A stretch of 64,000 nt of DNA. Source: Enterobacteriaceae bacterium RIT691 (GTDB taxonomy: Bacteria; Pseudomonadota; Gammaproteobacteria; Enterobacterales; Enterobacteriaceae). A program made the position numbers and the translations under genes. Shown one piece after another: positions 56,137 through 64,000 of the stretch. Position 1 is the first letter of the stretch; the number at the start of each line of letters is the position of its first letter. The notes beneath the pieces were generated by a model. It made no database searches and was not told the DNA's origin. It saw nothing but the letters and a program-made list of their open reading frames with translations. Location: positions 186,001 to 250,000 of the forward strand of contig WJYM01000007.1 of the NCBI GenBank assembly GCA_009668205.1, written 5' to 3'.

Positions 56137-56655
56137 ATGAAAACCGAAGCAATTGAATCGATGGTTCGGGATGTGTTGAGCCGCATGAACAGCCTGCAGG
56201 GTGAAACCCCGGTCGCACCTGTTGTGAGTGGTTCGGCTCACGCGGCAAAAGTCTCCGACTATCCGCTGGCTAACAAGCATCCGGAGTGGGTCAAAACCGC
56301 GACCAATAAGACCCTGGACGACTTCACGCTGGAAAATGTGCTGAACAATCAGGTCACTGCCCAGGACATGCGCATCACCCCTGAAACGTTGCGAATTCAG
56401 GCGGCAATTGCCCGAGATGCCGGGCGTGAACGTCTCGCCATTAACTTTGAGCGCGCCGCTGAGCTTACCGCCGTGCCGGACGATCGCATCCTGGAAATCT
56501 ACAACGCGCTGCGCCCGTTCCGGTCAACCAAAGCAGAACTGCAGGCAATAGCAGACGACCTTGAGCAACGTTATCAGGCCACGATTTGCGCCGGATTCGT
56601 TCGTGAAGCCGCTGAGTTGTATGTGGCGCGGAAAAAACTCAAAGGCGACGACTAA
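56137..56655 (+). CDS. pduE: Propanediol dehydratase small subunit
   Basis: PduE completes the dehydratase heterohexamer. The 172-residue protein starts with a helix (MKTEAIESMVRDVLSRMNSL) resembling the encapsulation signals. The conserved core is DYPLANKHPEWVKTATNKTL and RPFRSTKAELQAIADDLEQR. An AAGGA precedes the start, 12 bases after pduD. Confidence 0.97.
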   Translation: MKTEAIESMVRDVLSRMNSLQGETPVAPVVSGSAHAAKVSDYPLANKHPEWVKTATNKTLDDFTLENVLNNQVTAQDMRITPETLRIQAAIARDAGRERLAINFERAAELTAVPDDRILEIYNALRPFRSTKAELQAIADDLEQRYQATICAGFVREAAELYVARKKLKGDD

Positions 56656-56670
56656 TCGCAGGGACGGAAC

Positions 56671-58500
56671 ATGCTCTATATCGCTGGCATTGATATTGGA
56701 AACTCCTCAACCGAGGTTGCTCTGGCAGCGGTTGATGAGCAAGGCACACTGAGCATTGTGAGCAGCGCGCTCACGGAAACCACCGGAGTCAAAGGCACGT
56801 TGAGAAATGTGTTTGGCATCCAGGAGGCACTCTCACTGGCTGCTAACCATGCCGGGATCGCTGTCAGCGATATTTCACTTATTCGCATAAACGAAGCCAC
56901 ACCGGTGATTGGCGATGTCGCGATGGAAACCATCACCGAGACCATTATCACCGAGTCGACCATGATTGGTCACAACCCGAAAACGCCCGGCGGTGTTGGC
57001 TTGGGTACGGGCATCACCATCACGCCGGAAGAGTTGTTAACCCGTACAACGGAGTCACCGTACATTCTGGTGGTGTCTTCGGCTTTTGATTTTGCCGATG
57101 TGGCGAACATGATTAATGCCGCTGTGCGTGTCGGCTATCGGCTGACCGGCGTTATCCTTCAGCAGGACGATGGCGTACTGGTCAGCAACCGGCTGGATCA
57201 CCCTCTCCCGGTGGTCGATGAAGTGCGTTACATCGACAGGATCCCGTTGGGGATGCTTGCCGCCATCGAAGTCGCCGTGCCGGGCAAAGTGATTGAAACG
57301 CTCTCAAACCCTTACGGTATCGCCACGGTTTTCAAGCTCAATGCCGAAGAAACCAAAAACATCGTGCCCATTGCCAGAGCGCTGATAGGCAACCGCTCTG
57401 CCGTGGTGGTGAAAACCCCCGCAGGTGACGTCAAAGCGCGATCCATTCCTGCCGGAAATATTGAGTTGCTGTCACAAGGCAGAACATTACGGGTGGATGT
57501 TGCGGCGGGGGCTGATGCCATCATGAAAGTCGTCGGCGAGTGCCGCACACTCGATAACGTGACCGGCGAAGCAGGCACCAATATTGGTGGCATGCTGGAA
57601 AACGTCCGGCAACAGATGGCCGAACTGACCAACAAGCCCAGCAGTGAGATTTATATTCAGGATTTACTGGCCGTTGATACGTCCGTACCCGTGAGCGTCA
57701 CCGGCGGTGTCGCAGGGGAATTCTCGCTGGAACAAGCCGTTGGTATTGCCTCGATGGTGAAATCCGATCGTCTGCAAATGGCGATGATCGCCAATGAGAT
57801 CACACAAAAACTCAATATTGATGTGCAGGTCGGCGGTGCGGAAGCGGAAGCCGCGATCCTTGGCGCATTGACCACCCCCGGCACCACTCGCCCGCTGGCC
57901 ATTCTCGATCTCGGCGCCGGGTCGACCGATGCCTCCATTATCAATTCTCAGGGCGACATCATTGCCACTCACCTTGCCGGTGCGGGCGATATGGTCACGA
58001 TGATCATCGCACGTGAACTGGGGCTCGAAGACCGATACCTGGCGGAAGAAATCAAAAAGCATCCGTTGGCCAAAGTGGAAAGCCTGTTCCATCTCCGTCA
58101 TGAAGACGGCAGCGTCCAGTTTTTCCCCGCCCCGCTTCCGCCGAGCGTCTTTGCGCGTGTTTGTGTGATGAAGGCCGACGGCCTGCTTCCCCTCCCAGGC
58201 GACCTGCCTCTGGAGAAAGTTCGCGCCGTTCGCCGCCGAGCGAAGGAACGCGTGTTCGTAACCAACGCGCTGCGCGCCCTCCGCCAGGTAAGCCCAACGG
58301 GCAATATTCGGGACATTCCTTTTGTGGTGCTTGTCGGCGGTTCAGCTCTCGATTTTGAAGTCCCGCAACTGGTGACCGATGCCCTTGCTCAATATCGACT
58401 GGTTGCAGGGCGCGGCAATATTCGCGGTATCGAAGGCCCTCGCAATGCCGTTGCCACGGGTCTGATCCTGTCGTGGCAAGAGGAGGCGGCGCATGGCTAA
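56671..58500 (+). CDS. pduG: Diol dehydratase reactivase large subunit
   Basis: PduG, with PduH, exchanges damaged cobalamin bound to the dehydratase at the cost of ATP. The 609-residue Hsp70-like ATPase has MLYIAGIDIGNSSTEVALAA (phosphate loop), NEATPVIGDVAMETITETII and LAILDLGAGSTDASIINSQG (second phosphate loop). The end overlaps pduH by eight bases. Confidence 0.97.
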   Translation: MLYIAGIDIGNSSTEVALAAVDEQGTLSIVSSALTETTGVKGTLRNVFGIQEALSLAANHAGIAVSDISLIRINEATPVIGDVAMETITETIITESTMIGHNPKTPGGVGLGTGITITPEELLTRTTESPYILVVSSAFDFADVANMINAAVRVGYRLTGVILQQDDGVLVSNRLDHPLPVVDEVRYIDRIPLGMLAAIEVAVPGKVIETLSNPYGIATVFKLNAEETKNIVPIARALIGNRSAVVVKTPAGDVKARSIPAGNIELLSQGRTLRVDVAAGADAIMKVVGECRTLDNVTGEAGTNIGGMLENVRQQMAELTNKPSSEIYIQDLLAVDTSVPVSVTGGVAGEFSLEQAVGIASMVKSDRLQMAMIANEITQKLNIDVQVGGAEAEAAILGALTTPGTTRPLAILDLGAGSTDASIINSQGDIIATHLAGAGDMVTMIIARELGLEDRYLAEEIKKHPLAKVESLFHLRHEDGSVQFFPAPLPPSVFARVCVMKADGLLPLPGDLPLEKVRAVRRRAKERVFVTNALRALRQVSPTGNIRDIPFVVLVGGSALDFEVPQLVTDALAQYRLVAGRGNIRGIEGPRNAVATGLILSWQEEAAHG

Positions 58501-58870
58501 TAGCGATCCGGTTCCGGCCATTGTGATAACCGTGCTGAACAACTCTCTCGCGCTCTGGCAAGAAGTCCTGTTGGGCATTGAAGAAGAAGACATCCCCGTA
58601 TTCATTCGCGAGCAGCCTACGGATGGCCTCGTTCAGTGCGCATGGCAGGCCGCTCAACACTCGCCCTTGCGGGTCGGTATTGCCTGCGATGAAAGCACGC
58701 TCGTCGTGCACTACAAAAATCTACCTGCGTCATCCCCGCTCTTTAGGCTGGCGCAGAACCAAAATCACCTCGCCCACCGACACACTGGAAACAACGCGGC
58801 GCGGTTGGTTAAGGGCCTCCCCTTCAGGGACGCTCATTCGTTATCCACAGGAGGATCGCAGTATGAATAA
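58493..58870 (+). CDS. pduH: Diol dehydratase reactivase small subunit
   Basis: PduH is the swap-in subunit resembling PduD. The 125 residues include [35 protein letters not shown] and [20 protein letters not shown], the reactivase small-subunit signature. It is about nine residues longer at the C-terminus than Salmonella PduH, running into the pduJ start, which it overlaps by eight bases. Confidence 0.95.
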   Translation: MANSDPVPAIVITVLNNSLALWQEVLLGIEEEDIPVFIREQPTDGLVQCAWQAAQHSPLRVGIACDESTLVVHYKNLPASSPLFRLAQNQNHLAHRHTGNNAARLVKGLPFRDAHSLSTGGSQYE

Positions 58871-59138
58871 TGCACTGGGAATGGTTGAAACAAAGGGCCT
58901 GGTCGCGGCCATCGAAGCCGCTGATGCGATGGTGAAATCGGCCAATGTGCAGCTGGTTGGCTACGAAAAAATTGGTTCAGGTCTGGTCACGGTAATGGTT
59001 CGTGGCGACGTGGGCGCGGTGAAAGCGGCTGTCGATGCAGGCAGTGCGGCAGCCAACGCGGTCGGCGAAGTGAAATCCTGTCACGTGATTCCGCGTCCGC
59101 ACAGTGACGTTGAGGCCATTTTACCTAAGTCAGCCTGA
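58863..59138 (+). CDS. pduJ: Microcompartment shell hexamer PduJ
   Basis: PduJ is a 91-residue BMC-domain shell protein, a paralogue of PduA in this same operon ([40 protein letters not shown]). It is the most abundant shell hexamer in Salmonella. The start at 58863 has AGGAGG nine bases upstream. Longer reading of this frame from 58578 would lie inside pduH and is not coding. Confidence 0.97.
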   Translation: MNNALGMVETKGLVAAIEAADAMVKSANVQLVGYEKIGSGLVTVMVRGDVGAVKAAVDAGSAAANAVGEVKSCHVIPRPHSDVEAILPKSA

Positions 59139-59161
59139 CGCTTTCAGGCAAGGAGCACAGC

Positions 59162-59608
59162 GTGAAGCAATCACTGGGGTTACTGGAAGTCAGTGGTCTG
59201 GCACTGGCAATCACCTGCGCTGATGTCATGGCGAAAGCCGCTGCCATCACGCTGCTAGGATTCGAAAAAACCAACGGTTCAGGCTGGACGCTGATCAAAA
59301 TCGCCGGAGATGTTGCCTCGGTACAGGCTGCCGTTATCACCGGTGCCAGCCTCGCGGAACAGCAACAAGGTTTAGTTGCACACAAAGTTATCGCTCGCCC
59401 GGCGAGCGATATTTTGCAACAACCTGCGGCGGTTAACGTTTCACCAGAATCGGTCGGGGTGAAAGAAGACTCCCTTGAGGACACCTCAATAACGGAAACA
59501 GCGCAGAGTGAGGGCCTCGATTCTACCCTCTGCAATCTTTGCCTTGATCCTGCCTGTCAACGCCAGAAAGGTGAGCCCCGAACGCTCTGCCTGCATGCGG
59601 GCCAGTGA
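59162..59608 (+). CDS. pduK: Microcompartment shell protein PduK with C-terminal cysteine cluster
   Basis: PduK is a minor shell protein: an N-terminal BMC domain (LGLLEVSGLALAITCADVMA, GFEKTNGSGWTLIKIAGDVA) followed by a linker and a C-terminal C-x2-C-x4-C-x10-C cluster (CNLCLDPAC and later TLC). The cluster fits an iron-sulfur site proposed for PduK. Its 148 residues are somewhat shorter than Salmonella (160), mainly in the linker. Confidence 0.94.
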   Translation: MKQSLGLLEVSGLALAITCADVMAKAAAITLLGFEKTNGSGWTLIKIAGDVASVQAAVITGASLAEQQQGLVAHKVIARPASDILQQPAAVNVSPESVGVKEDSLEDTSITETAQSEGLDSTLCNLCLDPACQRQKGEPRTLCLHAGQ

Positions 59609-59619
59609 GGTGACACGCC

Positions 59620-60249
59620 ATGGATAAAGACGCTCTGCACGCCGTTGTTCGCAATGTACTGGATGAAATGCGGGAGCGCCCGATTCCGCTGGGCGTTTCC
59701 AACCGTCATCTCCATCTGTGCGCTGAAGATTATGCGTACCTTTTCCCTGGCCAGTCCATTGGTAAGAAGAAGGCTTTGCTGCAGCCCGGTCAGTACGCGG
59801 CTGAGCAAACGGTCACTTTAGTCGGGCCAAAAGGTCAGATAGGCAATGTCCGGTTACTGGGGCCATTACGCAGCGCAAGCCAGGTCGAAATATCCCGGAG
59901 CGATGCGCGAACATTGGGGGTAGCGGCCCCGTTACGTAGTTCTGGCAATCTGAACGGCACGCCCGGTCTGCGTCTGGTTAGCCCTTTTGCCGAGCTGGAA
60001 CTGACTTCAGGTGTCATTGTCGCCCGTCGGCATATTCATATGTCACCTCTGGACGCTCTGATTTTACGCGTATCACACGGCGACAGCGTGGCTGTTGCCA
60101 TCAAAGGCGATGAGCGACAACTGGTTTTCGACAACGTCGATATTCGGGTTTCGCCGGACATGCGCCTTGAAATGCACATTGATACCGATGAAGCCAACGC
60201 GGCGGGTGCAGATAACCCACACGCTTTTGCCACGTTGGTTAGCCGCTAA
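59620..60249 (+). CDS. pduL: Phosphate propanoyltransferase PduL
   Basis: PduL converts propionyl-CoA to propionyl-phosphate and recycles CoA inside the compartment. The N-terminal helix MDKDALHAVVRNVLDEMRER is an encapsulation signal. Two PTAC domains with zinc-ligand histidines follow (GVSNRHLHLCAEDYAYLFPG; ARRHIHMSPLDALILRVSHG). It has 209 residues. The stop overlaps the pduM start by one base (TAATG). Confidence 0.96.
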   Translation: MDKDALHAVVRNVLDEMRERPIPLGVSNRHLHLCAEDYAYLFPGQSIGKKKALLQPGQYAAEQTVTLVGPKGQIGNVRLLGPLRSASQVEISRSDARTLGVAAPLRSSGNLNGTPGLRLVSPFAELELTSGVIVARRHIHMSPLDALILRVSHGDSVAVAIKGDERQLVFDNVDIRVSPDMRLEMHIDTDEANAAGADNPHAFATLVSR

Positions 60250-60740
60250 TGAACAGCGCATTGGTGCAGCAGGTTATTGATGAAGTCGTCGCTCGTCTGC
60301 AGCAACGTGCGGGGCAAACCAGGACCTTAAGCGCCGCACAATTTCAGGATATCGACTGCCGGGCCGTAAGCAGCCAACACGACGCGCTGCAACTGAATGA
60401 GGTCAGCCTTCCGCAGCTCAGGCAGCTTGCAGATCATGAGGAGGAGGATCGCATGGTGAGAAAACTCTTTGAAGTCTTAAGCCTGGGCCTGCGGGTGCGA
60501 ATAACAATCCCCGGGCACTTCTTGCCCGCGATACCGGTACACAAGCTGGCGGGTTTGCCTCTGCAGTGGTGCGACGAGCATGAACGCGCCATCGTTCTGC
60601 ATCCGACAACGCTTTTAAGTTATGCCGACCTGGCTTGCCTTAACGAAAGTTGGCTGGTGCTGCGTCGTCGCTGTGTCACTACCGCCCTCGCGCTTGACGC
60701 TGCGCGGGCACGCAACATCCACCTCATTAAGCAGGAGTGA
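60249..60740 (+). CDS. pduM: Microcompartment assembly protein PduM
   Basis: PduM is required for proper Pdu microcompartment structure; its biochemistry is unknown. The 163 residues have the N-terminal amphipathic helix MNSALVQQVIDEVVARLQQR, then VRKLFEVLSLGLRVRITIPG and HPTTLLSYADLACLNESWLV. The length equals Salmonella PduM. It is three bases before pduN. Confidence 0.93.
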   Translation: MNSALVQQVIDEVVARLQQRAGQTRTLSAAQFQDIDCRAVSSQHDALQLNEVSLPQLRQLADHEEEDRMVRKLFEVLSLGLRVRITIPGHFLPAIPVHKLAGLPLQWCDEHERAIVLHPTTLLSYADLACLNESWLVLRRRCVTTALALDAARARNIHLIKQE

Positions 60741-60743
60741 ATC

Positions 60744-61019
60744 ATGCAACTGGCCCGCGTCACTGGCTCTGTGGTGTCGTCACAAAAATCGTCTTCTCTG
60801 GTTGGCAAAAAGCTGCTGCTGGTTCGGCGAGTGAGCGCCAGCGGCGATCTTCCTGAGCCCCCCAGCCAGGGTGACGAAGTGGCGGTGGATTCCGTCGGGG
60901 CAGGCGTCGGGGAGCTGGTGTTGCTATCGAGCGGCTCCAGCGCGCGGCACGTTTTCTCCGGCCCCAATGAAGCCATCGATCTTGCCATCGTTGGCATTGT
61001 CGACACCCTGTCCCGCTAA
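60744..61019 (+). CDS. pduN: Microcompartment vertex pentamer PduN
   Basis: PduN belongs to the EutN/CcmL family, whose pentamers close the vertices of the shell. [20 protein letters not shown] at the start, [15 protein letters not shown] and [20 protein letters not shown] are the family hallmarks. It has 91 residues as in Salmonella. Confidence 0.97.
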   Translation: MQLARVTGSVVSSQKSSSLVGKKLLLVRRVSASGDLPEPPSQGDEVAVDSVGAGVGELVLLSSGSSARHVFSGPNEAIDLAIVGIVDTLSR

Positions 61020-61028
61020 GGAGAGCGT

Positions 61029-62036
61029 ATGGCGATTTATACCCGCACCGGCGATTCAGGCACCACCACATTATTCACCGGGGAACGGGTCAGCAAAACA
61101 CATCCGCGAGTCGAGACCTACGGCACGCTGGATGAACTGAATTCAGCGCTGAGCCTGTGTGTTTGCGCCAGCCCCTGTGCGGAACACCGTGAGTTACTTG
61201 AAACTGTACAGCAGCACCTTTTCTGGCTGAGTGCCGAACTTGCCAGTGGAGGTGACGCAGCCAGCGCAAAGCGTCATGACATCAGCGTCGAAGACATTTC
61301 TGCACTCGAAACCAGCATTGATACCGCCATGGACCGCGTTACGCCGCTTCAGCAGTTTATTTTGCCGGGGCGATGCGAGGCGGCAAGTCGTCTGCATTTT
61401 GCCAGAACGCTCGCTCGCCGGGCGGAAAGGCGTCTGGTGGAATTATCCGCCACAGCAACCGTCAGAAGCGAACTGCTGCGCTACCTCAATCGCCTCTCAG
61501 ATTGCTTATACGCCCTGGCTCGCGCGGAAGATCATGACGCTCATCAGCGAGCCCTTATTCAGGAAGTAACTCGCCGTTATCTCTCAGCCAGCCTTACCGC
61601 CACCAGCAGGAAATCCACCATGTCACTCTCGTTCAAAGACCTTCATCAATTAACCCAGGCCGCGGTGAAGCATGCCGAAGCACTGGGCGTGCCTGTTGTC
61701 GTCAGCATCGTGGATGCGCATGGCACACAAACCGTGACCTGGCGAATGCCAGACGCCTTGCTGGTCAGCAGTGAACTGGCCCCTAAAAAAGCCTGGACCG
61801 CGGTCGCAATGAAAACCGCCACCCACGAGCTTTCCGCTGCCGTCCAGCCCGGCGCTGAACTGTACGGGCTGGAAAGCCAAATGCAGGGCAAAGTCGTGAC
61901 CTTTGGCGGAGGGTTTCCTCTCTGGCGCGAAGGCGTTCTCATCGGCGGGTTAGGGATCAGCGGCGGCAGCGTGGAACAGGACATGGACATTGCCCGGGCG
62001 GCGATGCTGGCATTAGAGACAAGGACACCATCATGA
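61029..62036 (+). CDS. pduO: Corrinoid adenosyltransferase PduO
   Basis: PduO makes adenosylcobalamin from cob(I)alamin and ATP for the diol dehydratase. The N-terminal domain (residues 1-190) has the ATP loop YTRTGDSGTTTLFTGERVSK and the cobalamin/ATP site LPGRCEAASRLHFARTLARR AERR. The C-terminal domain (from about 198, MSLSFKDLHQLTQAAVKHAE) is a GlcG/HbpS-like haem-binding type. It has 335 residues and overlaps pduP by four bases (ATGA). Confidence 0.96.
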   Translation: MAIYTRTGDSGTTTLFTGERVSKTHPRVETYGTLDELNSALSLCVCASPCAEHRELLETVQQHLFWLSAELASGGDAASAKRHDISVEDISALETSIDTAMDRVTPLQQFILPGRCEAASRLHFARTLARRAERRLVELSATATVRSELLRYLNRLSDCLYALARAEDHDAHQRALIQEVTRRYLSASLTATSRKSTMSLSFKDLHQLTQAAVKHAEALGVPVVVSIVDAHGTQTVTWRMPDALLVSSELAPKKAWTAVAMKTATHELSAAVQPGAELYGLESQMQGKVVTFGGGFPLWREGVLIGGLGISGGSVEQDMDIARAAMLALETRTPS

Positions 62037-63421
62037 ATCCCCAAGAGCTTGAAACCTTGATTCGCGCCATTTTGCGCGAAAAACGTCCTGCGACAGAAAC
62101 GCAGCCCAAGACAACGCAAGGTATTTTTACCTCAGTGGATGAAGCGATTAACGCCGCGCATCAGGCCTTTCTGCGTTATCAGCAATGCCCGTTAAAAACA
62201 CGCAGCGCCATCATCAACACGCTGCGACAAGAGCTGACCCCGCATCTGCCAGCGCTCGCCGAAGAGAGCATGCGCGAAACCGGCATGGGCAACAAAGAAG
62301 ATAAATTTCTCAAGAACAAAGCCGCGCTGGATAACACGCCCGGCGTGGAAGACCTCACCACCACCGCCCTGACCGGCGATGGCGGGATGGTGCTGTTTGA
62401 ATACTCTCCGTTTGGCGTTATTGGTTCCGTCGCGCCCAGCACCAACCCGACAGAAACCCTCATCAATAACAGCATCAGCATGCTGGCCGCAGGCAACTGT
62501 GTGTACTTCAGCCCTCATCCGGCGGCAAAAAATGTTTCTCTCAAGCTGATAGCTCTGATTGAAGAGATTGCGTTTCGTTGCTGCGGCATTCGCAATCTGG
62601 TGGTCACTGTCGCCGAGCCAACGTTTGAAGCCACCCAGCAGATGATGGCACATGAAAAAATCGCCATTCTTGCCATTACCGGTGGGCCGGGCATTGTGGC
62701 GATGGGGATGAAAAGCGGAAAGAAAGTGATTGGCGCCGGGGCCGGAAATCCGCCGTGCATCGTGGATGAAACCGCCGACCTGGTCAAAGCGGCCGAAGAC
62801 ATCATCAATGGCGCGTCCTTTGACTACAACCTGCCCTGCATTGCAGAGAAAAGCCTGATTGTTGTCGAATCCGTTGCCGATCGTTTGATTCAGCAACTGC
62901 AAGCCTTTGGGGCGCTGTTACTCAGTGCGCAGGACACCGACAAGCTTCGCGCAGCCTGTCTGCCTGAAGGCCAGGTGAATAAGAAACTGGTGGGCAAAAG
63001 CCCTTCGGAGATGCTCACTGCCGCCGGACTGCCGGTTCCGACAAAAGCCCCACGTCTGCTGATTGGCGTTGTCGATGCTCGCGACCCTTGGGTCACCTGC
63101 GAACAGCTGATGCCAATGCTCCCCCTTGTTAAAGTGAAGGATTTTTCCAGCGCGCTTGAGTTAGCGCTGATCGTCGAAGAGGGATTGCATCACACCGCGG
63201 TCATGCATTCGCAAAACGTTTCGCGGCTGAATCAGGCTGCCCGCGCCCTGCAGACCTCCATTTTCGTTAAAAACGGACCGTCTTATGCCGGGATTGGCGT
63301 CGGGGGTGAAGGCTTCACTACCTTCACCATCGCCACGCCGACAGGCGAAGGAACAACGTCGGCGCGCACGTTTGCTCGTTCCCGTCGCTGTGTGCTGACG
63401 AACGGCTTTTCCATTCGCTAA
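62033..63421 (+). CDS. pduP: CoA-acylating propionaldehyde dehydrogenase PduP
   Basis: PduP oxidises propionaldehyde to propionyl-CoA with NAD. The first 18 residues ([18 protein letters not shown]) are the classic encapsulation peptide that binds PduA/PduJ. The catalytic cysteine is in [16 protein letters not shown]. Cofactor and fold elements include [20 protein letters not shown] and [20 protein letters not shown]. It has 462 residues. Confidence 0.97.
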   Translation: MNPQELETLIRAILREKRPATETQPKTTQGIFTSVDEAINAAHQAFLRYQQCPLKTRSAIINTLRQELTPHLPALAEESMRETGMGNKEDKFLKNKAALDNTPGVEDLTTTALTGDGGMVLFEYSPFGVIGSVAPSTNPTETLINNSISMLAAGNCVYFSPHPAAKNVSLKLIALIEEIAFRCCGIRNLVVTVAEPTFEATQQMMAHEKIAILAITGGPGIVAMGMKSGKKVIGAGAGNPPCIVDETADLVKAAEDIINGASFDYNLPCIAEKSLIVVESVADRLIQQLQAFGALLLSAQDTDKLRAACLPEGQVNKKLVGKSPSEMLTAAGLPVPTKAPRLLIGVVDARDPWVTCEQLMPMLPLVKVKDFSSALELALIVEEGLHHTAVMHSQNVSRLNQAARALQTSIFVKNGPSYAGIGVGGEGFTTFTIATPTGEGTTSARTFARSRRCVLTNGFSIR

Positions 63422-63431
63422 CGAGGCTGTG

Positions 63432-64000
63432 ATGAAACCCTTTTCACTTCGCACCACCTTGTACAGCGGCCAGGACAGCCTGAATGTTCTGCAACGCTTT
63501 GAGAACAAACATATCTGGATAATCTGCGATGCTTTCCTTGCCCGTTCGCCGATTTTCGATGCGCTGAAGCGCATATTGCCCGCCAGTAATCAGATCAGCG
63601 TTTTCAGTGACATCACGCCCGATCCCACTATCAGCACCGTGGTTCAGGGCATCAAACAGATGCAGCAACTGAAACCCCAGGTGGTGATTGGATTTGGCGG
63701 CGGTTCGGCGCTTGATGCCGCAAAAGCCATTGTCTGGTTCAGCCGCCAGGCCGGAGTGGAGATTGAAACCTGTGTGGCCATTCCCACCACCAGCGGCACC
63801 GGCTCGGAAGTGACCTGTGCCTGTGTGATCACCGACCCGGGCAAAGGGATTAAATACCCCTTATTTGACAAGGCGTTATACCCGGATATCGCCATCCTTG
63901 ATCCCGCGTTAGTGGTCAGTGTGCCCGCCAACATCACGGCCAATACCGGCCTGGATGTGTTGACTCACGCGATTGAGGCTTACGTTTCCCCTAAAGCCAG
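63432..64000 (+). CDS. pduQ: Propanol dehydrogenase PduQ, 5' part
   Basis: PduQ is an iron-dependent alcohol dehydrogenase that reduces propionaldehyde to 1-propanol and regenerates NAD inside the compartment. The NAD-binding [20 protein letters not shown] and [20 protein letters not shown] boxes and the first metal-ligand region ([17 protein letters not shown]) are visible. The window ends after 189 codons, so about half of the gene is missing. The start lies 10 bases after pduP. Confidence 0.95.
   Translation, partial: MKPFSLRTTLYSGQDSLNVLQRFENKHIWIICDAFLARSPIFDALKRILPASNQISVFSDITPDPTISTVVQGIKQMQQLKPQVVIGFGGGSALDAAKAIVWFSRQAGVEIETCVAIPTTSGTGSEVTCACVITDPGKGIKYPLFDKALYPDIAILDPALVVSVPANITANTGLDVLTHAIEAYVSPKA

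Overview
The window is chromosomal DNA of an enterobacterium close to Escherichia, Salmonella, Citrobacter and Enterobacter. Gene order and protein sequences follow the E. coli/Salmonella uvrY-uvrC-pgsA, sdiA, fliA-fliC, fliD-fliR, rcsA, dcm-vsr, cbl-nac and pdu regions closely, while small losses and insertions set it apart from both. The genus cannot be fixed from the sequence alone.

Layout. (1) 1-5662: a decayed prophage end, integrated at the 3' end of tRNA-Leu (leuZ). Tail-fibre, baseplate, lysis, excisionase-like and integrase genes are nearly all broken by single-base frameshifts, amber codons or truncations. An intact plus-strand gene for an HELAH metallopeptidase-like protein sits among them. 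(2) 5663-9199: leuZ, cysT, glyW, pgsA, uvrC, uvrY. (3) 9655-14380: yecF, sdiA and the cystine/D-cysteine genes tcyN-tcyL-dcyD-tcyJ. (4) 14466-35172: flagellar region fliZ-fliA-fliC, fliD-fliS-fliT, amyA-yedD, two unrecognised genes, fliE, fliF-fliK and fliL-fliR. (5) 35173-43943: rcsA, dsrB, yodD, sRNA DsrA, dgcQ, yodC, yedI, yedA, vsr, dcm, yedJ and a small membrane protein. (6) 43944-49323: a porin at the ompS1/yedS position, mtfA, tRNA-Asn, cbl and nac with a recognisable sigma-54/NtrC promoter. (7) 49324-64000: a cobalamin riboswitch followed by an unrecognised 179-residue ORF, then pocR, pduF and the pdu operon from pduA into pduQ, which is cut by the window edge.

How the genes work together. 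The flagellar genes supply basal body, motor switch, export gate, ATPase, hook-length control, chaperones and filament, with FliA and FliZ as timing regulators. Sigma-28 promoters lie back to back between fliC and fliD. The pdu operon builds a bacterial microcompartment (shell PduA, B, J, K, N) around B12-dependent diol dehydratase (PduCDE), its reactivase (PduGH), adenosyltransferase (PduO), aldehyde dehydrogenase (PduP), phosphotransacylase (PduL) and alcohol dehydrogenase (PduQ). PduF imports diol and PocR senses it.

The most notable observation is between pocR and nac. The Salmonella-type locus has a B12 riboswitch leading into the cbi/cob operon there. Here the riboswitch and its ribosome-site hairpin look intact, but the cbi/cob genes are absent and one unknown ORF is placed exactly at the controlled start codon.
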